The notes under the pieces were generated by a model. That model ran no database searches, was not told the origin of the DNA, and was given only the letters and a program-made list of their open reading frames with translations. Both the position numbers and the translations under genes were made by a program. From contig BDDD01001614.1 in the NCBI GenBank assembly GCA_001972305.1, positions 163,514-227,513 of the forward strand: a stretch of DNA of 64,000 nt, in the 5' to 3' direction. This document shows positions 44,764 to 56,972 of the stretch, piece after piece. The stretch is from Cephalotus follicularis. Lineage: Eukaryota > Streptophyta > Magnoliopsida > Oxalidales > Cephalotaceae. The first letter of the stretch is position 1. The number at the start of each line of letters is the position of its first letter.

Positions 44764-47583
44764 TGTCACACCCCGTTTTCCCAAGAGGTCAACATTAAAG
44801 CGGTAAGGCAATCAACACAATATAATATCCAGCTTATGCAAATTTACAAATAAATAAATTTCTCGATAGTGGAAGCATTCATGAAAAAGCTGAATTTAAA
44901 CATACATCACGCATCCCATACTACGTGATGCCCAACAAGTTTATAATAAAACCCAACCTCATTGTCGATCGCCCAAAAACGGAGCGTGAAAATACAGTAC
45001 GAGATAACAAATAACCCATGTTACAATAATCCGATTAACACGACCGATGTTCATTAATTCAGTACATATAGTAAAAGGAACAACTCAGTCTTTACCATAA
45101 GTCTCCTTGCATGCTCCATATCATATCCACTTCATCAATCTGTTACAGTAGGGGGTTAGACTTTGTCCTCACTCGGCTAAGTGAATAAACTTATAAATAC
45201 AGTTCGAGGTCAAGGTAGTGCGTATCATGAATGAATGCATAGTGATGCAGTATGACATGTAATTTTCACAATAATTATATCTCCGTATGTACATATAAAA
45301 ATACGTTCATGTTCACAGTACAAGTATAACCTCATAAGTTATATCAACGCAAGCAGTAAATATGTCCCAAAAGGAACCAGACAAACCAGTCGTCATAACC
45401 GTCGCCACCTCCTGGCCCCAACGTCATGCACTCTTACCCCATCCCCATTTGCGAACGGTTTTGGAGCAAGTCCTTCGTATGTTGCTTAGCACGACGGCTA
45501 AACCAACAGCAAGTTACTAGCAAAGCGGCTGAGTAATCAACAGGTTATTAACACAACGGCAAATAATCAACAGGCACAAGAATAACACAGTACAAGTCAA
45601 GCAATAAAATATGATTACTTGATCACATATATTTGTTTAAAATATATTACTCCGTTCACAAGTTGTGATAAGTTATAAAACTTAAAACAATACATTTGAT
45701 TGTATAATCAATCTTTTAAAACATTTCTCCGTCTTTTGAAATACTTCCCCAATCATTTCGAAAATATATAAATTTGTATGTTGACAAATATACATTTTCG
45801 CACAATACATTTTCTTGCATAATCAATCCTTTAAAACATTTCTCCGTCATTGGAAAATACTTTCTCCAGTCATTTCGAAAATATATATATTCATATGTTG
45901 ACAAATATACATTTTCGCACAATAATGATTATAAAAATCATACAAGCTTTTCAAAATGGTTAACACTTTTTAGAATTCAACCATAATGCAATTTACAATA
46001 ATAATGCAAACATATGCTCAGAATGCATCTAAGATCGTTTCTAGAGTCGTTTCGGGTCTAGCAGGTCCCATTCGAGTGAAATTCCATTAAACAGGGAGAT
46101 AGGCGTCGATGTCTATCCCTAAGGCGTCGACGTTTTTTCCCTAAGGCGTCGATCCTATGTACAGTTATTCCCAGGCGTTTTTGGATTGAAGACGTCGATG
46201 CCTTTCCAAAGACATCGATGTCTTTACGATACCAGAAGGTATCAGTTAGCGAGTCTGGATTCTGGAGGGAAGAATCCAACCCCTAAATCCTCATATAAGC
46301 AAGACTTAACCTCTTAAGGGATAAGAAAAGCTACTGGTTATCAGAGTATGTAACCAGAACGTTAATTCGTAATCAAACATGTAATCCCAAGTGGCTAATT
46401 CACCATCTGCCGTAAACATTACAGTTCTACAATTACCCAGAAAAGGTGTCGATGCTTTTACTCAAACATCGATGTCTTTTTCATACGTACACGAAGACAT
46501 CGACGTCTTCAGGTAGACGTCGACGTTTATCCAACCCAGAACGTTTTCTCCATAGTTTTAACACAGCAGGCCATCATCAAAATCATCCATACATAAACCA
46601 GTTCACATACTCATGTAATTTGCTCATGCATGTTCACTCCGTACATTATAGTAGTCATCACAACAAGTCCAGAATCATAATTCAACCGTTAACATGCAGT
46701 TCATCATGTTATTCACTAACTTAAAACCCAAAATGCATGTATAAGATTATCACTTTCCCCTACCTTATTGTTCCAAGTTAGGAACTGGAAAGTCCACCCC
46801 TTTAAGTTCAAAGGTTCTGGCCACAGCAGCTCCAAGATCCTCTCAGCAACTGCAATCCACGAGCTCCAAGTCTCTAGCTCCAAGTCAAGCTCAACAATGG
46901 TGGCTCTCTCTTTCTCCCACTCACTGGTTTTCCTCACTTTGTTTCCTTTGGTGTTTTAAACGAGAGAGAGAGATGGTAAGGGGTTGTTCTTATGCAGATG
47001 GCTCCCCCACCTTCTTTCTCCTAGCATTTAATGAACACTCTCGTGTTCTCTCTCCCTTTCCCAGTGAGTTCTGCATTCCCCTTTGTTTTCTTCTCATGTC
47101 CTCTTTTGCAGGTTCCATGCATGGTAACACTTGTTACCTTCTTTATCCTTCCTCAGTCATGCAGGTCAGGAGACCATTGTGCATGATCAACACGTCTCCT
47201 ACCTGTGCCTCAAGGCGTCTGGATGATGCCTCAAATATCACCCATTGCATGTTACTCTGTCAGTGTATAACGTGACAGATGCTCTTTATGTATTTTCCTC
47301 TTTCACCAGAAGGTGCCGATGTCTTCACCCTACATCGACGTGCATGTCCATGCCTTCACGTGTATCTCGGTTCCATAGGCGTCGGCGTCTTTCCAAAGAC
47401 ATCGACGCGTTTACCTCAAAACAGCGCCGTTTTCTAGTTTAACACACATAATTCTTTCCCCAAGAAATATTTTAGGGTTTGGAAACATCTATGAGGTTGA
47501 AATCTCCAACATTCTCATTAATTCAAGCATATGATTACATCTTAAAACGAAATATTACAACAAGGAAAATACCGGGCGTTACA
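44764..47583 (-). repeat. 3' LTR of chromovirus C
   Basis: In plus coordinates it runs from TGTCACACCCCG to CCGGGCGTTACA, so the minus LTR starts TGTAACGCCCGG and ends CGGGGTGTGACA. It is 2820 bp, against 1547 bp for the 5' LTR. The difference is mainly a 1.27-kb block (about 45413-46703) deleted from the 5' LTR. It contains the AACCCC-type motif (45131-45180), a U5 stem (44829-44839 with 44884-44892) and three groups of GTCGAC-like dyads (46105-46219, 46448-46524, 47325-47405). Confidence 0.92.
46105..46524 (-). repeat. Downstream dyad arrays of LTR C
   Basis: Cores GTCGAT, GTCGAC and ATCGAC start at 46105, 46126, 46148, 46177, 46194 and 46214, then 46448, 46468, 46499 and 46519. Steps in the second group are 20, 31 and 20; in the first 21, 22, 29, 17 and 20. 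The core context is RGGCGTCGACGTCTTT. Confidence 0.85.
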
Positions 47584-47597
47584 TCCACCCCTCCTTC
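47584..47597 (-). promoter_or_regulatory. Polypurine tract of element C
   Basis: The minus strand reads GAAGGAGGGGTGGA immediately before the LTR start TGTAACGCCC. This primes plus-strand cDNA synthesis in the family. Confidence 0.85.
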
Positions 47598-47643
47598 AAG
47601 AAATTTCATCCTCGAAAGTAACACAATACTAAAACAAATGCGG

Positions 47644-50535
47644 TCAACGTTCTCGGATGACATCCTCACATTCCCAAGTCGCTTCATCCGGCCGATGAAA
47701 TTGCCCCTGAACCTTTACCATCGGAATGGACCGGTTCCTTAATACTTGTGTCTTCCAATCCATGATTCTCACGGGTGACTCATCGCAGGAAAGATCATCC
47801 CTCACCGTAACCGAGTCATAATCCAGGACATGTGCTGCATCTCGGATATAACCTCATAGCATCGATACATGGAAGACATCATGTATACTTGACAAGGTGG
47901 GAGGCAAGGCTAGCTGATAAGCTACCTCCCCAACCCTCACCAAAATCTCAAAAGGACCAATATAGTGTGGCGCTAACTTGCCCTTGTTTTTGAATCTTTG
48001 TACCCCTTTCCACGGAGATACCTTCAAAAACACGTAATCTCCAACATTGAAAGTTAAAGGCCTTCTCTTCACATTGTCGGCATAGCTCTTCTGTCGACTC
48101 TGTGTTGCTAGTAACTTCTCCTTGATGAACTTGACTTTCTCTGAAGTCTCCTCCACCAATTCTGATCCAAGCAATGGTCGTTCACCAACCTCGTCCCAAC
48201 AGATGGGGGGCCTACACTTTCTCCCATACAGTGCCTCATATGGAGCCATACCAATACTTGCGTGATAGCTGTTGTTACAAGAAAACTCTATCAGAGGGAT
48301 ATGGTCTTCCCAGGTTCCACCAAAATCGATCACGCAAGCCCGAAGCATATCCTCCAAGGTTTGGATGGTACGCTCTGACTATCCATCTGTCTGAGGGTGG
48401 AAAGCAGTACTGAGATTCAATCTTGTTTCGAAGGCTGTCTGGAATCTCTTCCAGAAGTTGGAAGTGAAGATCGAATCCCTATCACAAACGATGCTCACCG
48501 GGACACCATGCAGTCTCACAATCTCCTTCACATACAATCGAGCCAACTTGCTCGCAGAATCAGTGACATGTGTGGGCAAGAAGTGTGCTGATTTGGTGAG
48601 TCTATCAACAATAACCCACACGACATTATGATGATGCCTAGTAAGTAGAAATCCAGAAACAAAGTCCATCGTAATGTGTTCCCATTTCCACTCCGCCACT
48701 GGTAATGATTGCAACAGTCCCGCAGGTCTCTGGTGTTCGACCTTGACCCTCTGGCAAGTCAAACACTTCGCGACATATTCTGCAATTTCGCGATTCATGT
48801 CGGGCCACCAGTAAGTCTTCTTCATGTCTTGGTACATCTTGGTGCTGCCAGGATGAATACTGTACAGGGATTTATGAGCCCCATGGAGTAACTCATCCTT
48901 CAGTCTTGGTTCATTCGAAAGACACACATGTCCCTGATATCTCATAATACCATCGGCATGCACTTGGAAATCGGATTCCCAGTCCAGGTTCTCCCAAATT
49001 CATTGCAACTCCAGATCATGTGGTTGTGCACCCCTGATGTGATCAAGTAACACAGGCTGTACCCGCATGTTGGTTAGAAAGAACCCAGGTGACTGATTGA
49101 ATGGAGACCACTCTTGGAAGTCTTCCAACATCTTCCATTGCGACACCATTGTACTGGCAACCATAGCCTTGCGGCTCAAGGCATCAGTGACTACGTTCGG
49201 TTTCCCCGGGTGGTACTGGATACTGCAGTCATAATCATTAAAGAACTCTACCCACCTACGCTGTCTCATGTTCAGTGTATCTTGACAGAACAGGTACCTC
49301 TGACTCTTATGATCGGTAAAGATCTCAAACTGAGTTCCGTACAAGTAGTGTCTCCATTTCTGAAGAGCAAAGATAATAGCTGCTAGGTCAAGATCGTGAG
49401 TCGGGTAATTTTCTTCGTAAGCCTTTAGCTTCCGCGAAGCATAAGCGATCACTCTTCCTCGTTGCATCAACAAGCAACCCAAGCCCTTACCCGATGCATC
49501 ACTATAGACTGCAAAGCCCTCATTACCCTCGGGTAATGCCAAGATAGGAGCGGAAACCAACCGATCCTTCAGTTCACGGAAACTAGCTTCACAATGTTCA
49601 TCCCAGACAAACAAGGTGGTCTTCTAGGTCAGTCTAGTCAAGGGCTCGGCTATCCTTGAAAAGTTCTGGATGAAACTCCTGTAATATCCCGCCAAGCCGA
49701 GAAAACTGCGTATCTCCGTCACATTCTTGGGCTGTGGCCAATCTCATACCACCGCTGTCTTCGACGGATCCACTGCCAAACCCTATCCAGATACAATGTG
49801 ACCAAGAAAGATCACACGGTCAAGCCAAAATTCACACTTACTGAATTTGGCGTACAGCTGCTGCTCTCGGAGAATCGGCAAAACCAACCTCAGGTGGCAA
49901 GCATGCTCCTCCTCACTCATTGAGTATACTAGTACGTCGTCAATAAACACAACGACAAACTGATCCAGGTACGGTCGAAACACATCTTTCATTAATGACA
50001 TGAACGCAGCCGGTGCATTGGTAACACCAAAAGGCATCACAAGGAACTCGTAGTGACCGTATCTTGTCCGGAAAGCAGTCTTCTCAATATCTCCTTCCCT
50101 CACCCTCAACTGGTGATAGCCTGACCTTAAATCAAGTTTCGAGAATACTCTCGCCCCTTGCAACTGATCAAACAAATCCTCGATGTGGGGCAAAGGATAC
50201 TTGTTCTTGATAGTTGGCTTGTTCAACATTCTGTAATCGATGCAGAGCCTCATCGATCCATCCTTCTTCTTGACAAACAGTACAGGTGCACCCCATGGAG
50301 AAACACTGGGTCGAATAAAACCCTTATCGACCAGATCTTGTAACTGCAATTTTAGTTCCTTCAATTCTGCAGGAGCCATTCTATATGGTGCTTTAGAAAT
50401 AGGAGTTGTACCTGGTATAAGATCGATAACAAACTCCATATTCCTCTTCGGTGGTAAGGATCCCAAGTCATCAGGAAACACATCTGGAAATTCACACACT
50501 ACTGGGATCTCCTCTAGGCTCAGGCCCTTCTCCAT
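47644..50535 (-). pseudogene. pol: pol of chromovirus C: RT, RNase H, integrase, chromodomain
   Basis: A single frame of 964 codons reads through six nonsense codons (49783, 49744, 49624, 49000, 48379, 47854). In order: RT ([49 protein letters not shown], active site [10 protein letters not shown]), RNase H ([39 protein letters not shown]), integrase with HHCC (GAHKSLYSIHPG, KCLTCQRVK) and Asp-Asp-Glu core, and the C-terminal GPFEILVRVGEVAYQL. After the last TGA a chromodomain is readable (MDWKTQVLRNRSIPMVKVQ, HRPDEATWECEDV), with Gly where the family usually has the Trp of VKVQW. That domain directs insertion to particular histone-marked chromatin in this lineage. The frame ends at 47644. 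Confidence 0.93.
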
Positions 50536-50957
50536 CCTCCGGTCATTACATAAGCAAGATACCCTTCACATCCTTTCTCGAGATACCTCGACGCACGGAT
50601 GAAGGATACAATCGGTGTGGAAAACCCCTTGTCTCCCTTAAACTGAAAGGTAGTACCATCGGGCATACGAAAATCAACCGTCTTGCTGTAGCAGTCCATG
50701 TAAGCATGATGTGCTGTCAGCCAATCCATCCCCAAAATAACATCAAAGTCGCGAATAGGCAACACTATCAAATCTGCGTACAAGGAAATGCCTGCCATAG
50801 ACATCTCGCAACCCCTATATACGGTATCTGTATACATGGAAACTTCGGCAGGTGTTCTCACATCCAAGGTATAAGGCATACAGTCTGGTGTTATATCTAA
50901 ACATGATGCAAAATGTGATAATATAAAAGAATGTGATGCTCCAGGGTCCATCAACAC
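50520..50957 (-). pseudogene. Aspartic protease of chromovirus C
   Basis: In frame with gag. The active-site motif reads LMDPGASHSF (the usual D-S/T-G is DPG here), followed by [19 protein letters not shown] one-base deletion near 50540 shifts it out of frame with pol, so the frame ends at 50520. Element D also has Pro in this position, so it is a lineage trait and not damage in this copy. Confidence 0.88.
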
Positions 50958-52190
50958 TCTAGCAGAAAAACCATAAATATACAGTGTACCTCCAATGACC
51001 GAGGTAGACTCCGGAACCTCTGTTTGTGAAAGGCTAAAAACTCTACCTTTCGCAATGCCCTTGCCGGTGTGCCTTCACTGTGAAGGCCCTGTTGCGACAC
51101 CGCTACTACTAGCTGGTCCAGTAGGTGCTGTAGTTTGACTCTTCGGGCACTCTCTCACGGAATGGCCAGATGCCCCACACCTCAAACACAGTCCGTTCAT
51201 CCTCCAACAATCTTTCTGTAAGTGGCCTTTACGACCACAGTGATAACAAGCTCCAGTTCCGGCATTACTCCCTTGGCTAGGAGTACCCTGTGTGGCAATC
51301 TGTCCAGATCTGTTCTTCGATGATTTAGTCGAACAACCGCTGCCTTGCCATTTTGAAGAAGCTGGTCTCATTGGGCTCTGTTTATTTTGTTGTGCTCGAG
51401 CCCTCTCTGCTCGGTCCTCACTGGATATGCTCTCCAGCAGCCTCGCCTTTTGAGCGACCTCTGAAAAGGTACCCAGCTCCATAGCCCTAATCCTCGACCG
51501 AAGATCCGGTCGCAAACCCTTCAGAAATCTCCGTATCTTTTTCACGTCATCGGCTACCAGATAAGGTGAATGTCCAGCTAGTTCCACAAACCTGGCTTGG
51601 TATTCGGCCACAGTCTTCTCCCCTTGACGTAACTCAAGAAGCTCTGTCTCCCTTCGTTCTTGCTCGATCCGGGGTACATAGGAATCGAGGATCTCTATCT
51701 GGAATCTCTCCCATGTAGCATCGAGTCCAACTGACTCCCACTTCGCTTTGACCATCTCCCACCAGTGAGTGGCCTCTCCCCATAGACAATACACAGCAAA
51801 CTTCAGCTTCTGAGTATCGGTACAGTCCATCACTTCAAAAATCTTCTCCAAGTCTTGAAGCCATCTTTCAGCAATCGTAGCATCAAGCTCCCCCCGGAAC
51901 CTGGGTGGATTCTGTCTCATAAACCTTTCGATGTCCCTTCCAAACTGACTACTATCCTCTCCCGGGCAGTGATCGGGAGCTCTATGTTACGGCCGAGCTT
52001 GCGCGTAGTACTGGCGCATCTCCTCCGCATTAGCCATGTTAAAGGCCATCTGTTGCTGGAAGTAATCCGCAATCCGGGTCATTGGGTCCCTATCATCTTG
52101 GGGGACATTCACTCCTTGTGGCATATTCGCTTCCTCAGGGTCATTGGCTCCAACAGCTCTAGCACTACCACGTGTTCTCCTTCGGTCCAT
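50958..52190 (-). pseudogene. gag: gag of chromovirus C
   Basis: The start is the ATG ending at 52190 (MDRRRTRGSARAVGAND), 96 bp downstream of the primer site. Order: basic N-terminus, MTRIADYFQQQMAF, capsid (FRGELDATIAERWLQDLEKI, LWGEATHWWEMVKAKWES, TVAEYQARFVELAGHSPYL), then two complete CCHC knuckles, CYHCGRKGHLQKDC and CLRCGASGHSVREC. Stops at 51987 (TAA) and 51075 (TGA) interrupt the frame, which otherwise continues into protease. It packages the RNA genome in the family. Both knuckles are intact here, unlike B and D. Confidence 0.93.
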
Positions 52191-52285
52191 TTGTTCCTAT
52201 AAGAAGGATGACGGTTAGTCACGACTTTAGGAAATAATTTATTGATTGCCAAGGAAAGTATCCTAGCTAAGCATATATGGAATAT

Positions 52286-52297
52286 GCTCTGATACCA
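52286..52297 (-). promoter_or_regulatory. Primer binding site of element C
   Basis: Minus strand TGGTATCAGAGC directly after the LTR end GGGGTGTGAC, a perfect initiator-Met tRNA type site. Confidence 0.93.
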
Positions 52298-52298
52298 G

Positions 52299-53845
52299 TC
52301 ACACCCCGTTTTCCCAAGAGGTCAACATTAAAGCGGTAAGGCAATCAACACAATATAATATACAGCTTATGCAAATTTACCAATAAATAAATTTCTCGAT
52401 AGCGGAAGCATTCATGTAAAAGCTGAATTTAGACATACATCATGCATCCCATTCTACGTGATGCCCAACAAGTTTATAATAAAACCCAACCTCATTGTCG
52501 ATCGCCCAAAAATGGAGCGTGAAAATACAGTATGAGATAACAAATAACCCATGTTACAATAATCCGATTAACATGACCAATGTTCATTAATTCAGTACAT
52601 AAAATAAATGGAACAACTCAGTCTTCTCCATAAGTCTCCTTGCATGCTCCATATCATATCTACTCCATCTATCTGTTACAGTAGGGGTTAGCTTTTGTCC
52701 TCACTCAGCTAAGTGAATAAACTTATAAATACAGTTCGAGGTCAAGGTAGTGCATATCATGAATGAATGCATAGTGATGCAGTATGACATGTAATTTTCA
52801 CAATAATTATATCTTCGTATGTACATATAAAAATACATGCATGTTCACAGTACAAGTATAACCTCATAAGTTATATCAACGCAAGCAGTAAATATGTCCC
52901 AAAAGGAACCAGACAAACCAGTCGTCATAACCGTCATGTTATTCACTAACTTAAAACCCAAAATGCATGTATAAGATTATCACTTTCCCCTACCTTATTG
53001 TTCCAAGTTAGGAACTGGAAAGCCCACCCCTTTAAGTTCCAAGGTTCTGGCCACAGCAGCTCCAAGATCCTCTCAGCAACTGCAATCCACGAGCTCCAAG
53101 TCTCTCGCTCCAAGTCAAGCTCAACAATGGTGGCTATCTCTTTCTCCCACTCACTGGTTTTCCTTACTTTGTTTCCTTTGGTGTTTTAAACGAGAGAGAG
53201 AGATGGGAATGGGTTGTTCTTATGCAGATGACTCCCCCACCTTCTTTCTCCTAGCATTCAATGAACACTCTCGTGTTCTCTCTCCCTTTCCCAGTGAGTT
53301 CTGCATTCCCCTTTGTTTTCTTCTCATGCCCTTTTTTGCAGGTTCCATGCATGATAACACTTGTTACCTTCTTTATCCTTCCTCAGTTATACAGGTCAGG
53401 AGACCATTGTGCATGATCAACACGTCTCCTACCCGTGCCTCAAGGCGTTTGGATAATGCCTCAAAGATCACCCATTGCATGTTACTCTGTCAGTGTATAA
53501 CGTGACAGATGTTCTTTACAAAGGCGTCGACGTCTTTCCTTAGACGTCGATGTGTTTTCCTCTTTCACCAGAAGGTGTCGATGTCTTCACCCTACATCGA
53601 CGTGCATGTCCATGCCTTCACGTGTATCTCGGTTCCATAGGCGTCGACATCTTTCCAAAGACATCGACGCGTTTACCTCAAAACAGCGCCGTTTTCTAGT
53701 TTAACACACACAATTCCTTCCCCAAGCAATATTTTAGGGTTTGGAAACATCTTTGAGGTTGAAATCTCCAACATTCTCATTAATTCAAGCATAAGATTAC
53801 ATCTTAAAACGAAATATTACAACAAGGAAAATACCGGGCGTTACA
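52299..53845 (-). repeat. 5' LTR of chromovirus C, internally deleted
   Basis: It aligns to the 3' LTR at both ends. At 52937, CATAACCGTC joins directly to ATGTTATTCACTAAC, removing the block present at about 45413-46703 of the other copy, with a TC microhomology at the join. The right border is CGGGCGTTACA at 53845. The five bases outside the two LTRs (CTCAG and TCCAA) do not match. The dyad group 53526-53668 has two more cores than its counterpart in the 3' LTR. Confidence 0.9.
53526..53668 (-). repeat. Upstream dyad array of LTR C
   Basis: Cores start at 53526, 53546, 53577, 53596, 53643 and 53663, with steps 20, 31, 19, 47 and 20. In the 3' LTR (47325-47405) the first two cores are absent and the flanks join cleanly. 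Confidence 0.85.
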
Positions 53846-54886
53846 TCCAACCAATAACTATCATCAATCATAACCATATAATACCTGTAGTCCGTAACCG
53901 TATAACCGTAGAAATGATAGAGACCTAATGGAAAGGATCAAATAGGATCCACATTTGTCAAAATAGTTTATAAAACCATTTTCATAACCGTTTTCGTAAA
54001 CGTTTTCCAAAGCTGTTTTCCGTAACCATTTCCATAAACATTTGGTTGGTCCCTGTCGAAGTTTATAAAACAATGGAAATGAAGTCCAGCTAGAATATCC
54101 GCGTCCAGATGTCTCAATGGAACTATCCTAACCATTTTTGAAATCCATTTCAAAATCCATAAAACAATGTAGAGGAAGTCCAACTAGGCTATCCGCGTCC
54201 AAATATCCCAATGGAACTGTCCCAACCATTTTGAAAACCATTTCTGCAAAACCCTTTGAGCTTTTATAAAACCCTTTTATTTAACTTTCTTTAAAGATTT
54301 ACTTGAAAGCAAATTTTGGGGACTAAAAGTTTTAAACAAGGATTTCCATAGGCTACAAGGCCTTAAGGAGGCTGCCTATGGAATCCATTTGAAGATAAAA
54401 CCGTTTGGCATTGAAAATCAAGTAAAACAGTAAAGTTTGGCCGAAACAGGGCATTAGGCGTCGACTCCTTTGTCCTAGGCGTCAATGGTTAAGGCGTTAT
54501 GCCTTAAGCGTTGATGCATAGCCATTTCTAATGCATAAGCGTCGATCAATTATGCATAAGTGTCGACTAATCAACACAAAGTGTCGACTGTTAACAGTAA
54601 AGCGTCGACGGTCTGGCACAAGGCGTCGACAGTTTTAGCAGCAATTGCAGTTCGTCAACAGTTGGAAAATCAGTTTAAAATCCATTTCAAATCAGTTTAC
54701 AATTCGGTTCAAATGAAGATATAATCTCCAAACATAAATTGAAACTCAAAACCAATTTTAAACCATTGAAATCCATTTTCATAACCCTTGAATTGAGAGA
54801 AGGCAGAATTTTAACTTCTCTCAATTCTTCGTTCAGTCCATTATACCCGTACGCAGTACTTAATCCATACAATCATCTATCATGCA
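53846..54886 (-). repeat. LTR fragment with a strictly 21-bp dyad array
   Basis: No coding sequence and no terminus. The composition and the array (54460-54659) mark it as part of an LTR related to B and C. AACCGT words recur at 53880-54060. It abuts the 5' LTR of C on the left and a solo LTR on the right. Confidence 0.6.
54460..54659 (-). repeat. GTCGAC dyad array with exact 21-bp steps
   Basis: Cores start at 54460, 54481, 54510, 54541, 54562, 54583, 54604, 54625 and 54654. The four consecutive intervals from 54541 to 54625 are exactly 21 bp and four of those five cores are perfect GTCGAC, while the spacer sequence differs each time. Confidence 0.88.
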
Positions 54887-56188
54887 TGTAACACCCCCGG
54901 ACGGCGGGAGTCGTCACAGGGTCATATCATATATAACATAACTTAACAAATCACAAGGTTTACTTTTATTAGCCAAAGACAGCCGAAAACGTGGCAGTCA
55001 TATGGAAAAAAAAAAATATATTTACGAACGAACAGGGTATTACAATGCATAACCGTAACAATCCATTTAGCACACAATCATTCAATTAACAGCCATATCA
55101 GTCCATACCTTCTGTTCAAAATGCATGAATGCAAGCAAAATACTATAACCTACCTCAATTGTTGAACTTGCAGATTCTACTGCCGTTCATTTCCATTTGT
55201 TGTTGAACCGAATTTGGTTCTTCCTTCAGCTCCACTTGCCGTCACGAGAACATAGCTCTTCTTGTGCCAACTGCTCTCTTAGTATTGCTGCAAAAACTAT
55301 CACAGTCTAGCCCCTTACACTACATGAATATCACACTTTCGTTACGACCTACACACCGAAAGCAACATATTGTCATCACCGGAGCTCTTGTCAGATTCTG
55401 GCCAACACATCAGAGCTCTAACCATGCCATAAACAGTCTCTAAAATAGACGATCTACACATTACCGCCAGAGACTCGTCGCAGATTGCACTGTCATGGTC
55501 AGCAGTGAGTCCAACTCACTGAGTTGACTAGCCGGTCATCAACAACTCCGGCCACTACACAAACTAGACCTCCACAAGACCCGTTCTACATATCTTTACC
55601 AGAGACATGTCGTGACTCGGTGCCAAACGTTGTGTCACAGGCGACAGCGAGCCGAACTCGCTGAGTCGACTCTGCAACTAATTGCGGTCGAATTCGGCCA
55701 AAAAAAGCCTCAACGGATATCACGATGGGTAAAGTTGATCGTGACGGCGAAGATCAACTCCATCTGCCTTCATATCGGAGGCGGGATAACGATCGGCAGA
55801 GATGCAACATGTTAGAGAGAAAGAGAGAAAGAAATAGAGAGGATGAGAAAGGAAGTTACCGTTGACCATGAAGGCTTCACGTCGCCCGCTTCCTACTTCT
55901 CTCCGGTCACCGACGCCTAGCCCCTGACTTCTCCAGCGCCATCTCTCTCTCTTTCCCCGCGTGTCCTTTTTCCCCTTTCTTTTCCCCATTTTTCTTCTTT
56001 TTCTTTCTTCTCATTTCTGCCGTTTTCTGCTCTCTTTTTTTAATAATAATCTCGCATCTTTGGCACGCCAAATTTATATGCGTACTCTTCAGCCTAACGC
56101 TTAATTTCCAAGACTTAAGCTTCAGTCCAAAACACCACTTCACAATATTATTTATTATAAACACTTACGAATAATTCCGAGGCTTACA
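54887..56188 (-). repeat. Gypsy solo LTR or lone LTR, minus strand
   Basis: The minus strand starts at 56188 with TGTAAGCCTCGGAATT and ends at 54887 with CGGGGGTGTTACA, 1302 bp. A TATA-like ATATAAAT (minus) lies at 56072-56079, followed by purine-rich sequence. No primer site follows it on the left and the flanking five bases do not match, so it is either an old solo LTR or the remaining LTR of a rearranged element. It lies downstream of the Athila-like pol. Confidence 0.75.
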
Positions 56189-56972
56189 AAGGAGCTTTAC
56201 TAAATTATCTGTTATCCACACTGTTTCCTGATCAAGATATGAATTTTCAGTTACATGGAATCCTACTTTGGAGTCAGACAAAGAAATTTAGCACTAACAT
56301 TTTTTGTATTGAACTCATTCCTCCACTTCTATTAGTTTGAATGGCATGGATGAAGCATACACCAGGCACCCAAATTACTAAATAGCGTCAGATTTTACAA
56401 CAATTTGCACATGAGATCAATAAAAATTTTACCCACTTAAATCTGTGCAATGTCTTAGTCTCTTAAGTGTTCTATAAGACCCATGTAACAAGTTCTGGAC
56501 CAATTACTCTCAAGCCAATTGGCTTTGAGGAACTAGGTATAGAACACCCCTAAGGCTTACTTACTAGAATGAAATAGGCTACAGACCAAGACTAAATTTA
56601 AACAAGAAGAACATAAATTCTTTGTCCTGCCTCCTTGCTAAGATCTATGGAATTTTGAAGACACAAAAGATCGATCAATTTTCGTTCGTTTTTTTAACTC
56701 CTACCTTGAGATGCATTCCCTTTCCTTTCCTTGAAAACAAATTTTTTTATTATTTCTCCTATGGGATTTCTAATATTTTTAAGAACATCAACATTTACTC
56801 CTACTTTCAAAATTAAATGAACTTTGCTACTAAATCCCCCCATACTTAGACCTAGCAGTGTCCATAATGCATTAAAAATCGACTATAGAAATAACAATGA
56901 ATGATCAAAGAAATATATGTGAAACAATGCAATAATTAAAAGAACAATAGGGGTCGAGTTTACCAAATATCA
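56189..56972 (-). other. Post-pol region of the Athila-like element
   Basis: On the minus strand, downstream of the integrase stop, AT-rich sequence includes CTAGGTCTAAGTATGGGGGG near 56838-56858. A similar G-run follows pol in Athila-type elements and is probably a polypurine tract. No envelope-like frame remains. Confidence 0.5.

Noticed and set aside
46716..47442. Possible small genes (about 65-100 codons) in LTR C, with a second copy near 52998-53505
   Set aside because: Both copies are simply the two LTRs. The frames have no known domain and lie in U3-type sequence.
55720..56164. Lys/Arg-rich frames on the minus strand
   Set aside because: They come from a purine-rich stretch downstream of the TATA-like box of a solo LTR, with no domain or conservation.
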